Shown here piece after piece: positions 1 to 7,082 of a DNA stretch of 64,000 bases. A model generated the notes under the pieces. The model worked only from the letters and a program-made list of their open reading frames with translations. It was not told the origin of the DNA and ran no database searches. A program made the translations under genes and the position numbers. The stretch is from Erythrobacter fulvus (GTDB lineage Bacteria > Pseudomonadota > Alphaproteobacteria > Sphingomonadales > Sphingomonadaceae): the NCBI RefSeq assembly GCF_028595285.1, contig NZ_JAQQXQ010000004.1, forward strand, positions 1-64,000, given 5' to 3'. Numbering within the stretch: the stretch's first letter is position 1; every line of letters starts with the position of its first letter.

Positions 1-57
1 GATCTCCGCTTCACGCAGCTTGCCGATGATCTCTTCCGGCCTGTGCTTCCTTGCCAT
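1..57 (-). CDS. IS3-family transposase OrfA, N-terminal fragment (cut by window edge)
   Basis: The 19 visible residues begin MARKHRPEEIIGKLREAE, the typical start of the helix-turn-helix OrfA protein of IS3-family elements. This small protein binds the element ends and is usually joined to OrfB by programmed frameshifting. The ATG at 57 has GGAGGA six bases upstream. Nothing can be said about whether the full transposase is intact, because the gene continues beyond base 1. Confidence 0.7.
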   Translation of the reverse strand, partial: MARKHRPEEIIGKLREAEI

Positions 58-120
58 TCCATTCCTCCTTCGTGACCAATTCTAAAATAGAAATTGGGCC
101 ACTCAGAAGGGGGCAGATCA
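1..120 (-). mobile_element. Terminus of an IS3-family insertion sequence (rest lies outside the window)
   Basis: Read on the minus strand, the element would begin at base 120 with TGATCTGCCCCC. This TG-starting, C-rich end is of the kind seen in IS3-family elements. About 60 bases later an orfA start follows a clear GGAGGA ribosome binding site. Only the left end and the first 19 codons of orfA are present; the catalytic orfB and the other inverted repeat would lie to the left. The family call rests on the orfA N-terminus; the exact end base is inferred. Confidence 0.65.
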
Positions 121-509
121 CGAACGCGCGGAGGTCCGCTGCCATTCTAGCACTACTCTGGAGGGGATGTGCAGGATATGCCGTTAGCCACGATCTTCTG
201 TTGTGCGGGTGACATCCGTCTGAGAACACAAGGCATCGGCATACCCGCAAAAATGATGCCCCATTACCATATGATCAACGTCTTTGACGCGATCGGCACC
301 GGAGGTTTCGTCCGTCATTCCAAAGCAAACTGTTCTCGTTTCCGACCAGACAGGTTCGAGGCAAACCGCTCGGCAACATCGGCATGTCAAGCTTAGCAAT
401 TACTTACGCCGAGGTCCAACCGACATCAAGCGCGTGCAAATCCGCTTGGCGACAATGCGCGGATGGAAGCGTTCCCTCGAAAACCGGGCGGGAATTGATT
501 GTGAGCCCA

Positions 510-542
510 AAAGGAAAGTGGTCAGGGCTTGAATAGAACTAG
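510..542 (+). repeat. Degenerate copy of the tRNA-Tyr 3' end (probable distal attachment site)
   Basis: This stretch aligns with 7251-7286 in the same orientation: AAAGGAAAGTGGT, a missing GGA, then CAGGGCTTGAATAGAAC against CAGGGCTGGATTCGAAC. There are 28 identities in 33 aligned bases. A direct repeat of the tRNA T-arm and acceptor end is what integration at a tRNA gene leaves behind. The five mismatches and the deletion suggest an old or imprecise event. Confidence 0.65.
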
Positions 543-558
543 ACACACAGAAAATTGA

Positions 559-588
559 TTTCCTTTGATTAAATTCAAATCAAAGAAA
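559..588. repeat. AT-rich inverted repeat beside the left attachment site
   Basis: TTTCCTTTGATT and AATCAAAGAAA form an 11-bp stem with one bulged C and a 7-base loop. It lies between the attachment core and the arm-type repeats. It could bind an excisionase-like protein or act as a weak terminator for leftward transcripts. The first idea fits the position and the second fits the AT-rich hairpin; neither is shown. Confidence 0.4.
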
Positions 589-614
589 CTACACCCACAT
601 TCTCCCCCACACTC
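589..614 (-). promoter_or_regulatory. Putative integrase arm-type site, left end
   Basis: The minus strand reads AGTGTGGGGGAGAATGTGGG, giving two TGTGGG units 12 bases apart. A closely similar pair (units 13 bases apart, same strand) lies at 7126-7144 next to the integrase gene. Repeats of this kind near P4-type integrases are normally bound by the N-terminal arm-binding domain. Their presence at both ends supports the element boundaries. Confidence 0.5.
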
Positions 615-823
615 GCGCCGAGATTGACGCTGAGATTGCTATCTCGACCTACTTTAGCGAACGGTCTCGCGCGCACCCGCGCGGACGAAAAAACTGTGTT
701 AGCGGTTCTACAGAGAATTGGCCCCGCTCTACGTTCGCGCGGCCATCAGGATTTTGCCGCCCCCTCTTTGGCTTAATCTGACGATGCGCTAAAATGCTAC
801 GAGATACGAAATGGGGGCCGCCA

Positions 824-1282
824 ATGCTCAAGAGTTTGATTGCCTGCACAGTCTTACTAACGACGGTGCCTATTGCTGCTCAAGATCGTCTTTCCCTCAT
901 TTGTGACGGTGCGTTCAGAGGACAATTCAAAGACCGTGGAGTAGGTGGAGCCGTGGTCACTCCCGAAGGCCGGGTGTATTCGGGCGGCGCGGCAAGTTCA
1001 CAATACGGGGATGTTCCCACCACGGCCCTATTCGAACTTGAAGATGGAACGGCCCGACTGAATTTGCCTCAGCCGCCCACGTGCTCAATCTGTGTTGGCG
1101 AAAAAGGCTGGCGGGATGTCAAAGATCTTCAGGTCAACGAGGACAAGATCGAAGGCCGCATTCGCTATGGCCTTTTCTCGGGGACAAAATTCATGATCGA
1201 CCGCCGCACAGGCATAATGACGGGCGACAACGGCTTTACGGGAATGTGTAGGGCGCAAGACCTTGCTGAGCGCAAGTTTTAG
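824..1282 (+). CDS. Hypothetical secreted protein (element cargo)
   Basis: I do not recognise the family. From the ATG at 824 the protein has 152 residues. It begins with a signal peptide (MLKSLIACTVLL, with a likely cleavage after ...PIAAQ). The mature part has scattered cysteines and short beta-rich segments, and ends with a conserved-looking TGIMTGDNGF block. An in-frame ATG at 794 would place ten extra charged residues before the signal sequence, so 824 is preferred. It is the only rightward gene of the element and lies next to its left end, a typical cargo position. An exported role is likely; no enzymatic motif is visible. Confidence 0.6.
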   Translation: MLKSLIACTVLLTTVPIAAQDRLSLICDGAFRGQFKDRGVGGAVVTPEGRVYSGGAASSQYGDVPTTALFELEDGTARLNLPQPPTCSICVGEKGWRDVKDLQVNEDKIEGRIRYGLFSGTKFMIDRRTGIMTGDNGFTGMCRAQDLAERKF

Positions 1283-1506
1283 GACAGCACGCCGGATTGC
1301 TCGAAGCTATAGACACTATCTACGCGCCCGTGCGGAATGAGCAATAAATCCAGCCGCGTCCCTAGCTTCGCGCCCGCGCGTATTGCTCCGCGAACCCTCT
1401 AATTGCGTCTACATTAGAGGCATTGAGCGGGAACGTCCGCTTTTAGGTTAGGGCGGGATTGACCGGCATGACCGCAACTGGGTGGGAAGCCGACCGGCGG
1501 CGCTCG

Positions 1507-1845
1507 CTATTCCTGTTCGACTCCCGCACTTGGCGGGCTCACGAATTCGCCTAGCCTTGCATTGTCGTTGAATGCTTCTTGAAGATCGGGACGTCCTCGA
1601 AAAATCTCCGGATCGGGCGCGACCTTGTTCGAAGGCAGATCTGCAACCGTCATTCGGTTATCGATTGGACGCGGGGATGGTTCAAACTCTTGTGCGACCG
1701 GTGGACTCGCCTGGCCCGGCTGAAGCGAAGAACGGCTGACATCATCAAATCCTTCGCGATAATCTCCGACCCAATCGGAGAAGAATGCAATGAGCACCAA
1801 GGCAGCAATTGCACCCAGACCGAAAAGTTTCGCGTTATCGCTCAC
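1507..1845 (-). CDS. Hypothetical single-pass membrane protein (element cargo)
   Basis: A 112-residue protein with one transmembrane segment near the N-terminus (about residues 7-24), then a proline- and acid-rich tail predicted to be outside the membrane. Its start overlaps the stop of the preceding beta-propeller gene by four bases (ATGA), so the two are almost certainly translated together and may act together at the cell envelope. I do not recognise the family. No ribosome binding site distinct from the upstream gene is needed. Confidence 0.55.
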   Translation of the reverse strand: MSDNAKLFGLGAIAALVLIAFFSDWVGDYREGFDDVSRSSLQPGQASPPVAQEFEPSPRPIDNRMTVADLPSNKVAPDPEIFRGRPDLQEAFNDNARLGEFVSPPSAGVEQE

Positions 1846-2819
1846 TCACAAAGCCACTCAGGATCACGCAAGTCTTCGCTCGACCAGAGCTGGGGGGATG
1901 AGCCATCGCGTGAGCCGATATAGACATCGACATTCCGCCAGTTCACACTGAAACGGTAGAGGATTTGCGAATTGTCGCAGCTATAGGCAAGGTTTGCATC
2001 CCTTGCGTTGAAAAGCGGTTCCGCAAGGTTACCTTGCGCATCATGTTGCTGGAGCAGCCCGCTTTCGTTGTCTCGCACGGCGATCCGCACCAGGCCCGAG
2101 GATGCGGGCTTTGACACTTCCATCGAGCTATCAAGGTTCCCGCCCGTCACGATCTCGCGCGTGGCTCCGTTCTCGAGGTTATAGGCCACGACGATATAGC
2201 TCGCTGTCAGAGCTGTGAAAAACACCTCGTTCGTAGTCGCGAAATTCGGGCTGAAATTGGGGTCCGAGACGCCGTATCCGACTTCGATCCGCTGTGGCAG
2301 ATCGTTGGGGACGTCAATGTTCACAACGACAAGGTCGCGTGTGTCGTCCTTGATTTCCGTATGATAGGGAAAAACCAACTTCGAGCCATCGGGCGAAAAG
2401 TCGATATTATTGATATCGTTTCGGGTGTCGCTCGGGAGGGCCGGAACAAACGGAGTGGAGCTGACCTCAATCTTGCATGGATCGGTGTCCCAAGTTGCAA
2501 GATAGAGATCATCGTTAAGCGCGTAGGCGATGCGCTTTCGTTTGGCCGAATAGGCAAATCCGCGCAGGCGTCCGGCAGCGTTGTCTTTATTGACCCGCAA
2601 CACGAGGCAGGATTGATCGCCTTCAATATTCGCCAGGCGAATATCTTCGTATTTACTGGTTTCGACCTTGTAGGCGATCACGGGCACGAATTCGCTCGGG
2701 GGATCAGGCTCGCCTCCTCCTCCGCCGCCCTTACCTTTGCCTTCGGGTGGAGCGGCGATTGCCGAACCGAAGAGCGAAATAGCAGCGATCGAGGCTGAAA
2801 CAATAAATAACCGGCGCAA
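1842..2819 (-). CDS. Secreted TolB-like/WD40-like beta-propeller protein (element cargo)
   Basis: The best start is a TTG at 2819. It is preceded at seven bases by GGGGGGAG, a near-perfect Shine-Dalgarno, and gives a clean signal peptide ending near SAIAAPP. The first in-frame start upstream would put the ribosome binding site inside the gene. After a glycine-rich linker (GKGKGGGGGG) comes a repeat protein with the PD40-type motif DFSPDGSKLVF, suggesting a periplasmic six- or seven-bladed propeller. About 325 residues. It is coupled to the membrane protein downstream. Such propellers usually bind proteins or glycans; the ligand here is unknown. Confidence 0.6.
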   Translation of the reverse strand: MRRLFIVSASIAAISLFGSAIAAPPEGKGKGGGGGGEPDPPSEFVPVIAYKVETSKYEDIRLANIEGDQSCLVLRVNKDNAAGRLRGFAYSAKRKRIAYALNDDLYLATWDTDPCKIEVSSTPFVPALPSDTRNDINNIDFSPDGSKLVFPYHTEIKDDTRDLVVVNIDVPNDLPQRIEVGYGVSDPNFSPNFATTNEVFFTALTASYIVVAYNLENGATREIVTGGNLDSSMEVSKPASSGLVRIAVRDNESGLLQQHDAQGNLAEPLFNARDANLAYSCDNSQILYRFSVNWRNVDVYIGSRDGSSPQLWSSEDLRDPEWLCE

Positions 2820-3024
2820 AGTCTTTCTCCCCCCAAAAGAAGGCAAAGCGACTCCTGATTATTCTTTGGTTAATTCAAAAATATATATCCAAAACAGCTC
2901 CTGTCAAATCACTTGAAAATGATATGATTTTTTAGGACTTTATATGAGTCTGATTGCTTTGAAAATTTCGCTGAAGATTCTGGTGGCACGAGAGACAAGC
3001 GGCAATGGCAACAACGGGGTTGTT

Positions 3025-3044
3025 AGCCGACAGGCGGCTTTTTT
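3025..3044 (+). terminator. Possible short rho-independent terminator
   Basis: AGCCG and CGGCT form a 5-bp stem with loop ACAGG, followed by TTTTT on the plus strand. The stem is short and no convincing rightward gene precedes it. It may end a small transcript from the AT-rich 2860-2945 region, or be chance. Confidence 0.3.
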
Positions 3045-3074
3045 CGTGTCGGCAGGGAAAGCCGATGCTCCCAG

Positions 3075-3863
3075 CTACCCGCAAGACAGATTCCGGCTCA
3101 TCCCGCACCGCTTCCCAATGATGCGCCCGCCGTATTCGTGTCGTATCCCGATCGCCGCCGCCGCGTCCGGCTCCGCGCCTTTCAGGACGTAGGCCAGCGC
3201 CGCCCCCAGATTTTCGGTATAGAGCGCGCCGTCCGGCTGGCCCGCGCCCCCGATTTTTTCGGTTAGAATAACGGTGCGCCGATAGGGATTGCCCGTGATG
3301 CGCTCCACCCAGCGCATCGATCGCCGCCCGCTTATCTCGCGGCCTTTCGGCAAATGGGCCAGGATGTGCAGATGCGAGCCTTTCCCGTCGCCGTTCTCGC
3401 GCGTCCAGATGTAGGCCGTTTCGCCGCGCAGCCATTCGCGCCAGTATTTCAGGAAAGCGGTGGTCGCCTGCATCGCGTCCGCATCTGTAAGGCCAGCCGC
3501 CTCCCAATGCACCGTTATTAAACGGGTAAACGGCTTTCCGATCGCGCTGGCCCGCCGCGTGGCCGCCACCAGTTTCCGCGCCTTGTCGAGCGTCAGTCCC
3601 TCGCTTGTCCGATCGGCACGGTTGCGAGGGCCGCCATGTGCAAACCGGGAGCGCGCGGCAGCCGATGGCCCGCACCCTAGCGGTATAGGTATAATCGCAA
3701 GAGCCGTGCCATTGCCCAAGTCAGCCGCGCAATCCGCTGGCATCGCACCCTTTTTTAGGGCTTCCGAAAACTCCCCGCATCGCCCAGCGCCAGCGCCAGC
3801 CGCTTCGCGTAAAATACGCGTATTTACGGAAACTTGATCGCCCTCGCCTCGCGGCATCTGCAA
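3075..3863 (-). CDS. HUH-endonuclease Rep-like protein (putative rolling-circle replication initiator)
   Basis: In the 262-residue reading the protein carries the metal-binding HUH motif (His164 and His166 in HLHILAH). Some 60 residues later comes Tyr225 in AYVLKG, a YxxK motif matching the catalytic tyrosine of rolling-circle Rep proteins. A C-terminal GGRIIGKRCG block is also common in such proteins. Rep proteins nick one strand at an origin and stay covalently attached through the tyrosine. The true start may be the ATG at 3743 (AAGGG upstream), because residues 1-40 look non-coding and would cover a palindrome. The protein gives the element a possible replicative phase after excision. Assignment is by motif only; a relaxase-like role in mobilisation is the main alternative. 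Confidence 0.6.
   Translation of the reverse strand: MQMPRGEGDQVSVNTRILREAAGAGAGRCGEFSEALKKGAMPADCAADLGNGTALAIIPIPLGCGPSAAARSRFAHGGPRNRADRTSEGLTLDKARKLVAATRRASAIGKPFTRLITVHWEAAGLTDADAMQATTAFLKYWREWLRGETAYIWTRENGDGKGSHLHILAHLPKGREISGRRSMRWVERITGNPYRRTVILTEKIGGAGQPDGALYTENLGAALAYVLKGAEPDAAAAIGIRHEYGGRIIGKRCGMSRNLSCG
3812..3825. repeat. 14-bp perfect palindrome upstream of the Rep-like gene
   Basis: AAATACGCGTATTT is a perfect palindrome, extended to a near-perfect 21-base one by flanking CGTA and TACG. It lies upstream of the probable Rep start at 3743. A palindrome here could be an operator for the element's helix-turn-helix protein or part of a nick-site hairpin. No cleavage consensus can be assigned from sequence alone. 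Confidence 0.5.
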
Positions 3864-3951
3864 AGCCTGTCTTGTTTTTCAAGTGAACGGTGGCGAACGG
3901 GTGACGGGAACGGCTCGCAATGTCCGCCCCCGCCCCGTTATCGCCTGTTTT

Positions 3952-3971
3952 CTGCCTGTATTAACAGGCAG
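3952..3971. repeat. 8-bp stem inverted repeat at the end of the PC4-like gene
   Basis: CTGCCTGT and ACAGGCAG form a perfect 8-bp stem with loop ATTA, overlapping the TAA stop of the next gene. Further GCCTGT units occur at 3865 and 3943. The cluster next to a Rep-like gene resembles replication-origin repeats. There is no following T-run on either strand, so it is a poor terminator. Confidence 0.45.
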
Positions 3972-4188
3972 CGCCGTCGCGCTCGATCGCCTGCAATCCG
4001 GCCATCAATTCGCCCAGACGCTCAAGCGGGATGGCAAAGCCGCCACCATAGCGCGCGGCACATGGCCGGAGATCGCCGCCGTCCTTGGGACGATACCACG
4101 GCCACACTTGTAGCCGCGCCTCGCCATTCCAGACAGTCGCCTCAAGCCGCCAGACGTGCCGCCCGTGCTCTTGCTCGAAGATCAGCAT
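3961..4188 (-). CDS. Small PC4/p15-like protein of the integrated element
   Basis: From the ATG at 4188 the product has 75 residues. Its central pattern (EATVWNGEARLQVWPWY, then a loop, GGGFAIPLERLGELMAGLQ) resembles the single-stranded-DNA-binding PC4/p15 fold: beta strands, a turn, then a C-terminal helix beginning PLERL. PC4-like proteins occur in phages and could assist replication of single-stranded intermediates, which would suit a Rep-bearing element. The start overlaps the upstream stop codon (ATGCTGA), implying coupled translation. Fold assignment is tentative. Confidence 0.45.
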   Translation of the reverse strand: MLIFEQEHGRHVWRLEATVWNGEARLQVWPWYRPKDGGDLRPCAARYGGGFAIPLERLGELMAGLQAIERDGAAC

Positions 4189-4562
4189 GGCGCACCGCCT
4201 TTCAGGACGGCCACAGGGCCGCTTGCAAGCGCCTTGCTGGCGCTGTGGGCGGTTGCCTGTCCGCTTGCCGTCCAATCGCCACAGGATGGCCTCACGCTAT
4301 CCTGTAGGCCGCTCGAAGCGCCTTTTCGGAGCAAGGCGAGCGCCGTCTCCAGTGGCAGCTTGCGCCACCCAGCCGGGAGCGCCCCGGCATCACGGCTGGC
4401 GAGCCAAGCGGGAGCCGTTTTCGACAAAGGCCGGACGCGCCACAACTTGCAATCCGTCACCGGACAGCAGGACACGTGCTCACGCCAATTGGCTCCCGCG
4501 TCACAGGCTCCACAATCCCGGCACTTGCCATCGATCGCCGCGCGAAGGGAATGGCCGCTCAT
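4182..4562 (-). CDS. Cysteine-cluster phage-type protein of unknown function
   Basis: The 126-residue protein opens with RAAIDGKCRDCGACDAGANW, then more cysteines (CC, CPVTDC) and a WRVRP segment. This Cys-rich N-terminus, probably zinc-binding, is familiar from short proteins of prophages and integrated elements in proteobacteria whose function is not known. The remaining residues are low in structure. The ATG is preceded by AAGGGGG and overlaps the stop of a 53-codon ORF by ATGA; its own end overlaps the PC4-like gene. Coupling on both sides points to a translated gene. Confidence 0.5.
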   Translation of the reverse strand: MSGHSLRAAIDGKCRDCGACDAGANWREHVSCCPVTDCKLWRVRPLSKTAPAWLASRDAGALPAGWRKLPLETALALLRKGASSGLQDSVRPSCGDWTASGQATAHSASKALASGPVAVLKGGAPC

Positions 4563-4720
4563 GGCGCACCCCCTTCCCCTCCGGCTGGCATCAGCGCGGG
4601 AATTGATTGCCCTGCTTGCGGGGCGGGGTTAGGTGAAGGCGTCGAGCGCCTAGCTTTGACACCAGTCGAGCCGGGAGCGGTTGCCGCCGTCCCGGCTCGC
4701 ATTGTTTGGGCCGCCCGCAT
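4559..4720 (-). CDS. Small coupled ORF, 53 residues, unknown function
   Basis: This frame begins MRAAQTMRAG, is Pro/Ala/Gly-rich and ends ...GGEGGAP. It starts one base after the stop of the helix-turn-helix gene, with GAGG nine bases upstream, and ends with an ATGA overlap onto the cysteine-cluster gene. Junctions this tight at both ends are hard to explain unless the frame is translated. It may serve only to carry ribosomes through to the next gene. No homology recognised. Confidence 0.4.
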   Translation of the reverse strand: MRAAQTMRAGTAATAPGSTGVKARRSTPSPNPAPQAGQSIPALMPAGGEGGAP

Positions 4721-4721
4721 C

Positions 4722-4919
4722 TCAAGCGGCCTCGCCCATTTGTGCTTTCTCCACCAGTCGCCGGATGCTTTCGACTGTCACCAGCCGCCGCGTCCCGATC
4801 GTCACGGTGTCGAGCAACTGCTCCGAGATCAGCGCGTAGGTTTTCGTTTTCCCAATGCCCAATGCCCGCGCCGCGTCCGAGACGCTGCATAGGACGGGTT
4901 CGAAGTTACTCATAACCAT
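4722..4919 (-). CDS. Helix-turn-helix protein, AlpA/excisionase-like
   Basis: A 65-residue protein made almost entirely of a MerR/AlpA-type winged helix-turn-helix: SVSDAARALGIGKTKTYALI, then RRLVTVESIRRLVE. Such proteins in P4-like elements activate the integrase or bend DNA at the attachment site as excision factors. The start could be either Met1 (4919) or Met3 (4913). It heads the small-gene run leading to the Rep-like gene, so it may also control replication. Confidence 0.7.
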   Translation of the reverse strand: MVMSNFEPVLCSVSDAARALGIGKTKTYALISEQLLDTVTIGTRRLVTVESIRRLVEKAQMGEAA

Positions 4920-5031
4920 GGTTTCCCTTGTTGGCCGTGCCTGCTCGCACGATTGCGAGAGGTGCCGCAGGGATACGCAAGGGCTTAGATCGAGTCGGCC
5001 AATATGGACAATTTGAGGCCAGAAACCGGAG

Positions 5032-5763
5032 TTATTGGCCTCCGTCCCTTAGCTTCTGCATTTCCTCGAAAAGCTTTTTCGCTCGTGGCCTCACGGATGA
5101 AAGCGCGGGTTCTTTGCCCTGATTTGAAAACCAGTCGAGCAACTTGCTTTCAACGTCTGCCTGCAAAGCTGGTTGCCAATTTGTATCGCCCCATAGAAGG
5201 GCGACGGCAGCTATCGCTCGCTCCCAATCGTATTCGGGTGTGCGACCGCCCTTCGCTTTGTCAGCAGGGGTTACCGTCTGCCCCTGTTCGGGCTGCTCGA
5301 TGCAGATGTCCCAAGCCGAAAACCATTCCTCCCTGTATCCCTCTTCGAAAAGGCTACCGGAGCAAGTCGCATAGCCGATTTGATCTTTCGGCCATTCATA
5401 TCGCCCGATCTGCAAGTCCTCTAATTCCAAAATTTCGAGATTAATCCGCTTCGATGTAGTGAATCGCCCTGCAATTAAATGGGTTCGCAAGTCTGCCCAG
5501 CGCGTCGCCGAAATGCGGCCCGGCCCCTCCTCGAAGAAATGCCCATCATCGGCATATGCGCGCCATTGAAATTCCGCCCATGACGAAAGATCGCCATTTG
5601 CGAGCAGCTCCAGAAGCAAAATCGCTGGAGATGGTAGCCCTTCAAATGCAAGCCGATTGATAATCTGCGATAATGACCACGATCGTGGTAGCCGCTCATC
5701 ATATAACCATTGCTCCCACTCTAGGGCTGCAATGATCTCTAGAGCGCGTTTGCTATCTTCCAT
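5032..5763 (-). CDS. Hypothetical protein of the integrated element
   Basis: A 243-residue acidic, tryptophan-rich soluble protein with no signal peptide or membrane segment. The C-terminal third (GGRTPEYDWERAIAAVALLW through RPRAKKLFEEM) resembles a helical tail found at the end of many uncharacterised mobile-element proteins, where a 'tree-like' set of unknown N-terminal domains precedes it. It lies between the integrase and the helix-turn-helix gene and reads the same way. Function unknown; regulation or defence are possible but unsupported. Confidence 0.55.
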   Translation of the reverse strand: MEDSKRALEIIAALEWEQWLYDERLPRSWSLSQIINRLAFEGLPSPAILLLELLANGDLSSWAEFQWRAYADDGHFFEEGPGRISATRWADLRTHLIAGRFTTSKRINLEILELEDLQIGRYEWPKDQIGYATCSGSLFEEGYREEWFSAWDICIEQPEQGQTVTPADKAKGGRTPEYDWERAIAAVALLWGDTNWQPALQADVESKLLDWFSNQGKEPALSSVRPRAKKLFEEMQKLRDGGQ

Positions 5764-5850
5764 GCCCCCGCTTCCCTTGCGGCTCCCGATAAATGGGGAA
5801 GCGCGTGGGAAGCGCGCTTATCGGCTGGCCTGCCTATCCCCTGCAATAAC

Positions 5851-7059
5851 TTAGCCAGCATTTGCCGCGTTTGGGAAGTCGATCACCGTCCCGCCCGTGC
5901 GGCTTGCGCAATATGCGCCCCAAGCCTCCATCAGCTTCGCGCGCTTCTCCAGATGCGTTGTCCGGCGATAGGCCGCTTCCGTCGCGTCGGGTGTCTTGTG
6001 TGCCTTCGCCGCGTCCACCACGGCATTGGCAAAGGTGGTCTTGTCCGCCGCCCAATCGGTAAAGGTCGATCGAAAGCCATGCACGTGGAACGGCTCGTCC
6101 GCATCGCGGAGCACTTTCAGCAAGGTCATGTCGGACATTGGCTCGCCGTTCATGCCGGGGAAAATCAGGTTTGTGCCTGCTAGCTTGAGCGCCGCCGCCT
6201 TGCGCAGCACCGCCAGCGCCGCCTCGCTTAACGGGACGATATGCGCCTTGCCCCGCTTCATGTGCTCGCCGGGACACGTCCACAGCTTCGCCTCCAGGTC
6301 GATCTCATCCCACCTGGCAAGCCGCGTCTCTTGGCTCCGCGCCGCCGTGAGCACCGTAAATTCCAACGCCAGCCGCCCGAAAGACGGCTTTGCGCGCATC
6401 TGCTCCAGAAATTCCGGCACGGCCTTGTAAGGCATAGCCTTGCGGTGCTGGCGCTCGCCCGTTTGCTTGGGCAGGCCATTGCCTGCTTTCAGGGAGCCGC
6501 TGCTCGAAGGCGCTTCATGTGTCCGCCACCCGCGCGAATGGGCGAAATTCAGCACGGTGCAGACGCGGTGCCGCACCCGCCGCGCGGTTTCGGGATATTC
6601 CTGCCAGATAGGCAACAGGGCCGCGATGATATCGCTCGCGGCAATGTCGTTTGCAGGCCGATCGCCAAAGCGGGGAAAGACGTGGCGCTCAAGGCTGGCG
6701 AGCCATTGAGCCGAATAGCCTTCGCTTTTCCAGCCGCCCTTGTTCTCGCCGTGATACCGCTCGGCCGCTTGCCGGAATGTCACGGCCTCTGCCCTGTCCT
6801 TGCGCCGCTCCGCGATAATGTCGCGGCCTTCGATCTTGATTGCCTTACGCGCCAGCACGGCCATCCCCCGCGCCTCTGCCAGTGAAATCAGCTTGGCGCT
6901 CCCAAGAGAAACATCCCGCCGTTTTTTGTCCCGCTGCACCCGCACATACCATGAGGCTCCGCCGCGCTTATCCACCTTTAGAAAAAGGCCGTCGCCGTCC
7001 TGATAGGCTCCCGGCACTTTCAGCGCGTCTTTCACTTGCTTGGCAGTCAGCTTCCCCAT
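5851..7059 (-). CDS. int: P4-type tyrosine integrase
   Basis: Site-specific recombinase that inserts and excises the element at tRNA-Tyr. From the ATG at 7059 (GGAG six bases upstream) it has 402 residues. An N-terminal DUF4102-like arm-binding domain (about 1-90) is followed by a core-binding domain (95-190) and the catalytic domain. Catalytic residues are visible: Arg241 in TAARSQETR, Lys268/271 before HIVPL, His327-x-x-Arg330 in HGFR, His354 and the nucleophile Tyr364 in EAAYRRT. It starts about 200 bases from the tRNA 3' end and reads away from it, the normal layout. It appears intact, so the element may still be mobile if its degenerate distal site is usable. Confidence 0.93.
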   Translation of the reverse strand: MGKLTAKQVKDALKVPGAYQDGDGLFLKVDKRGGASWYVRVQRDKKRRDVSLGSAKLISLAEARGMAVLARKAIKIEGRDIIAERRKDRAEAVTFRQAAERYHGENKGGWKSEGYSAQWLASLERHVFPRFGDRPANDIAASDIIAALLPIWQEYPETARRVRHRVCTVLNFAHSRGWRTHEAPSSSGSLKAGNGLPKQTGERQHRKAMPYKAVPEFLEQMRAKPSFGRLALEFTVLTAARSQETRLARWDEIDLEAKLWTCPGEHMKRGKAHIVPLSEAALAVLRKAAALKLAGTNLIFPGMNGEPMSDMTLLKVLRDADEPFHVHGFRSTFTDWAADKTTFANAVVDAAKAHKTPDATEAAYRRTTHLEKRAKLMEAWGAYCASRTGGTVIDFPNAANAG

Positions 7060-7082
7060 GTCGATCTCCAGCCGATCGAAAG

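Larger units (their letters stand above)
121..823. other. Non-coding stretch containing the left junction of the integrated element
   Basis: No convincing gene lies here. The open frames on both strands are short, mutually overlapping and unlike any family I recognise. Bases 121-509 are probably chromosomal flank downstream of the original tRNA-Tyr locus. Bases 510-542 are a degenerate copy of the tRNA 3' end, followed by an AT-rich inverted repeat (559-588) and a TGTGGG-repeat site (589-614). Bases 615-823 would be the promoter region of the secreted-protein gene; I see no clear -35/-10 pair. Confidence 0.5.

Noticed and set aside
169-532. Overlapping short frames on both strands between the IS end and the secreted-protein gene
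   Set aside because: They overlap each other and the degenerate tRNA repeat, and show no domain. Probably flank or decayed DNA.
2944-3192. A rightward frame ending opposite the Rep-like gene, with a terminator-like hairpin inside it
   Set aside because: The last third overlaps the Rep gene antisense, there is no ribosome binding site, and no family is recognised. The hairpin is reported only as a weak terminator.
4591-4890. A 99-residue frame antisense in phase to the helix-turn-helix gene region
   Set aside because: It overlaps the well-supported helix-turn-helix gene in another frame of the same strand and has a biased, Arg-rich composition typical of shadow frames in high-GC DNA.
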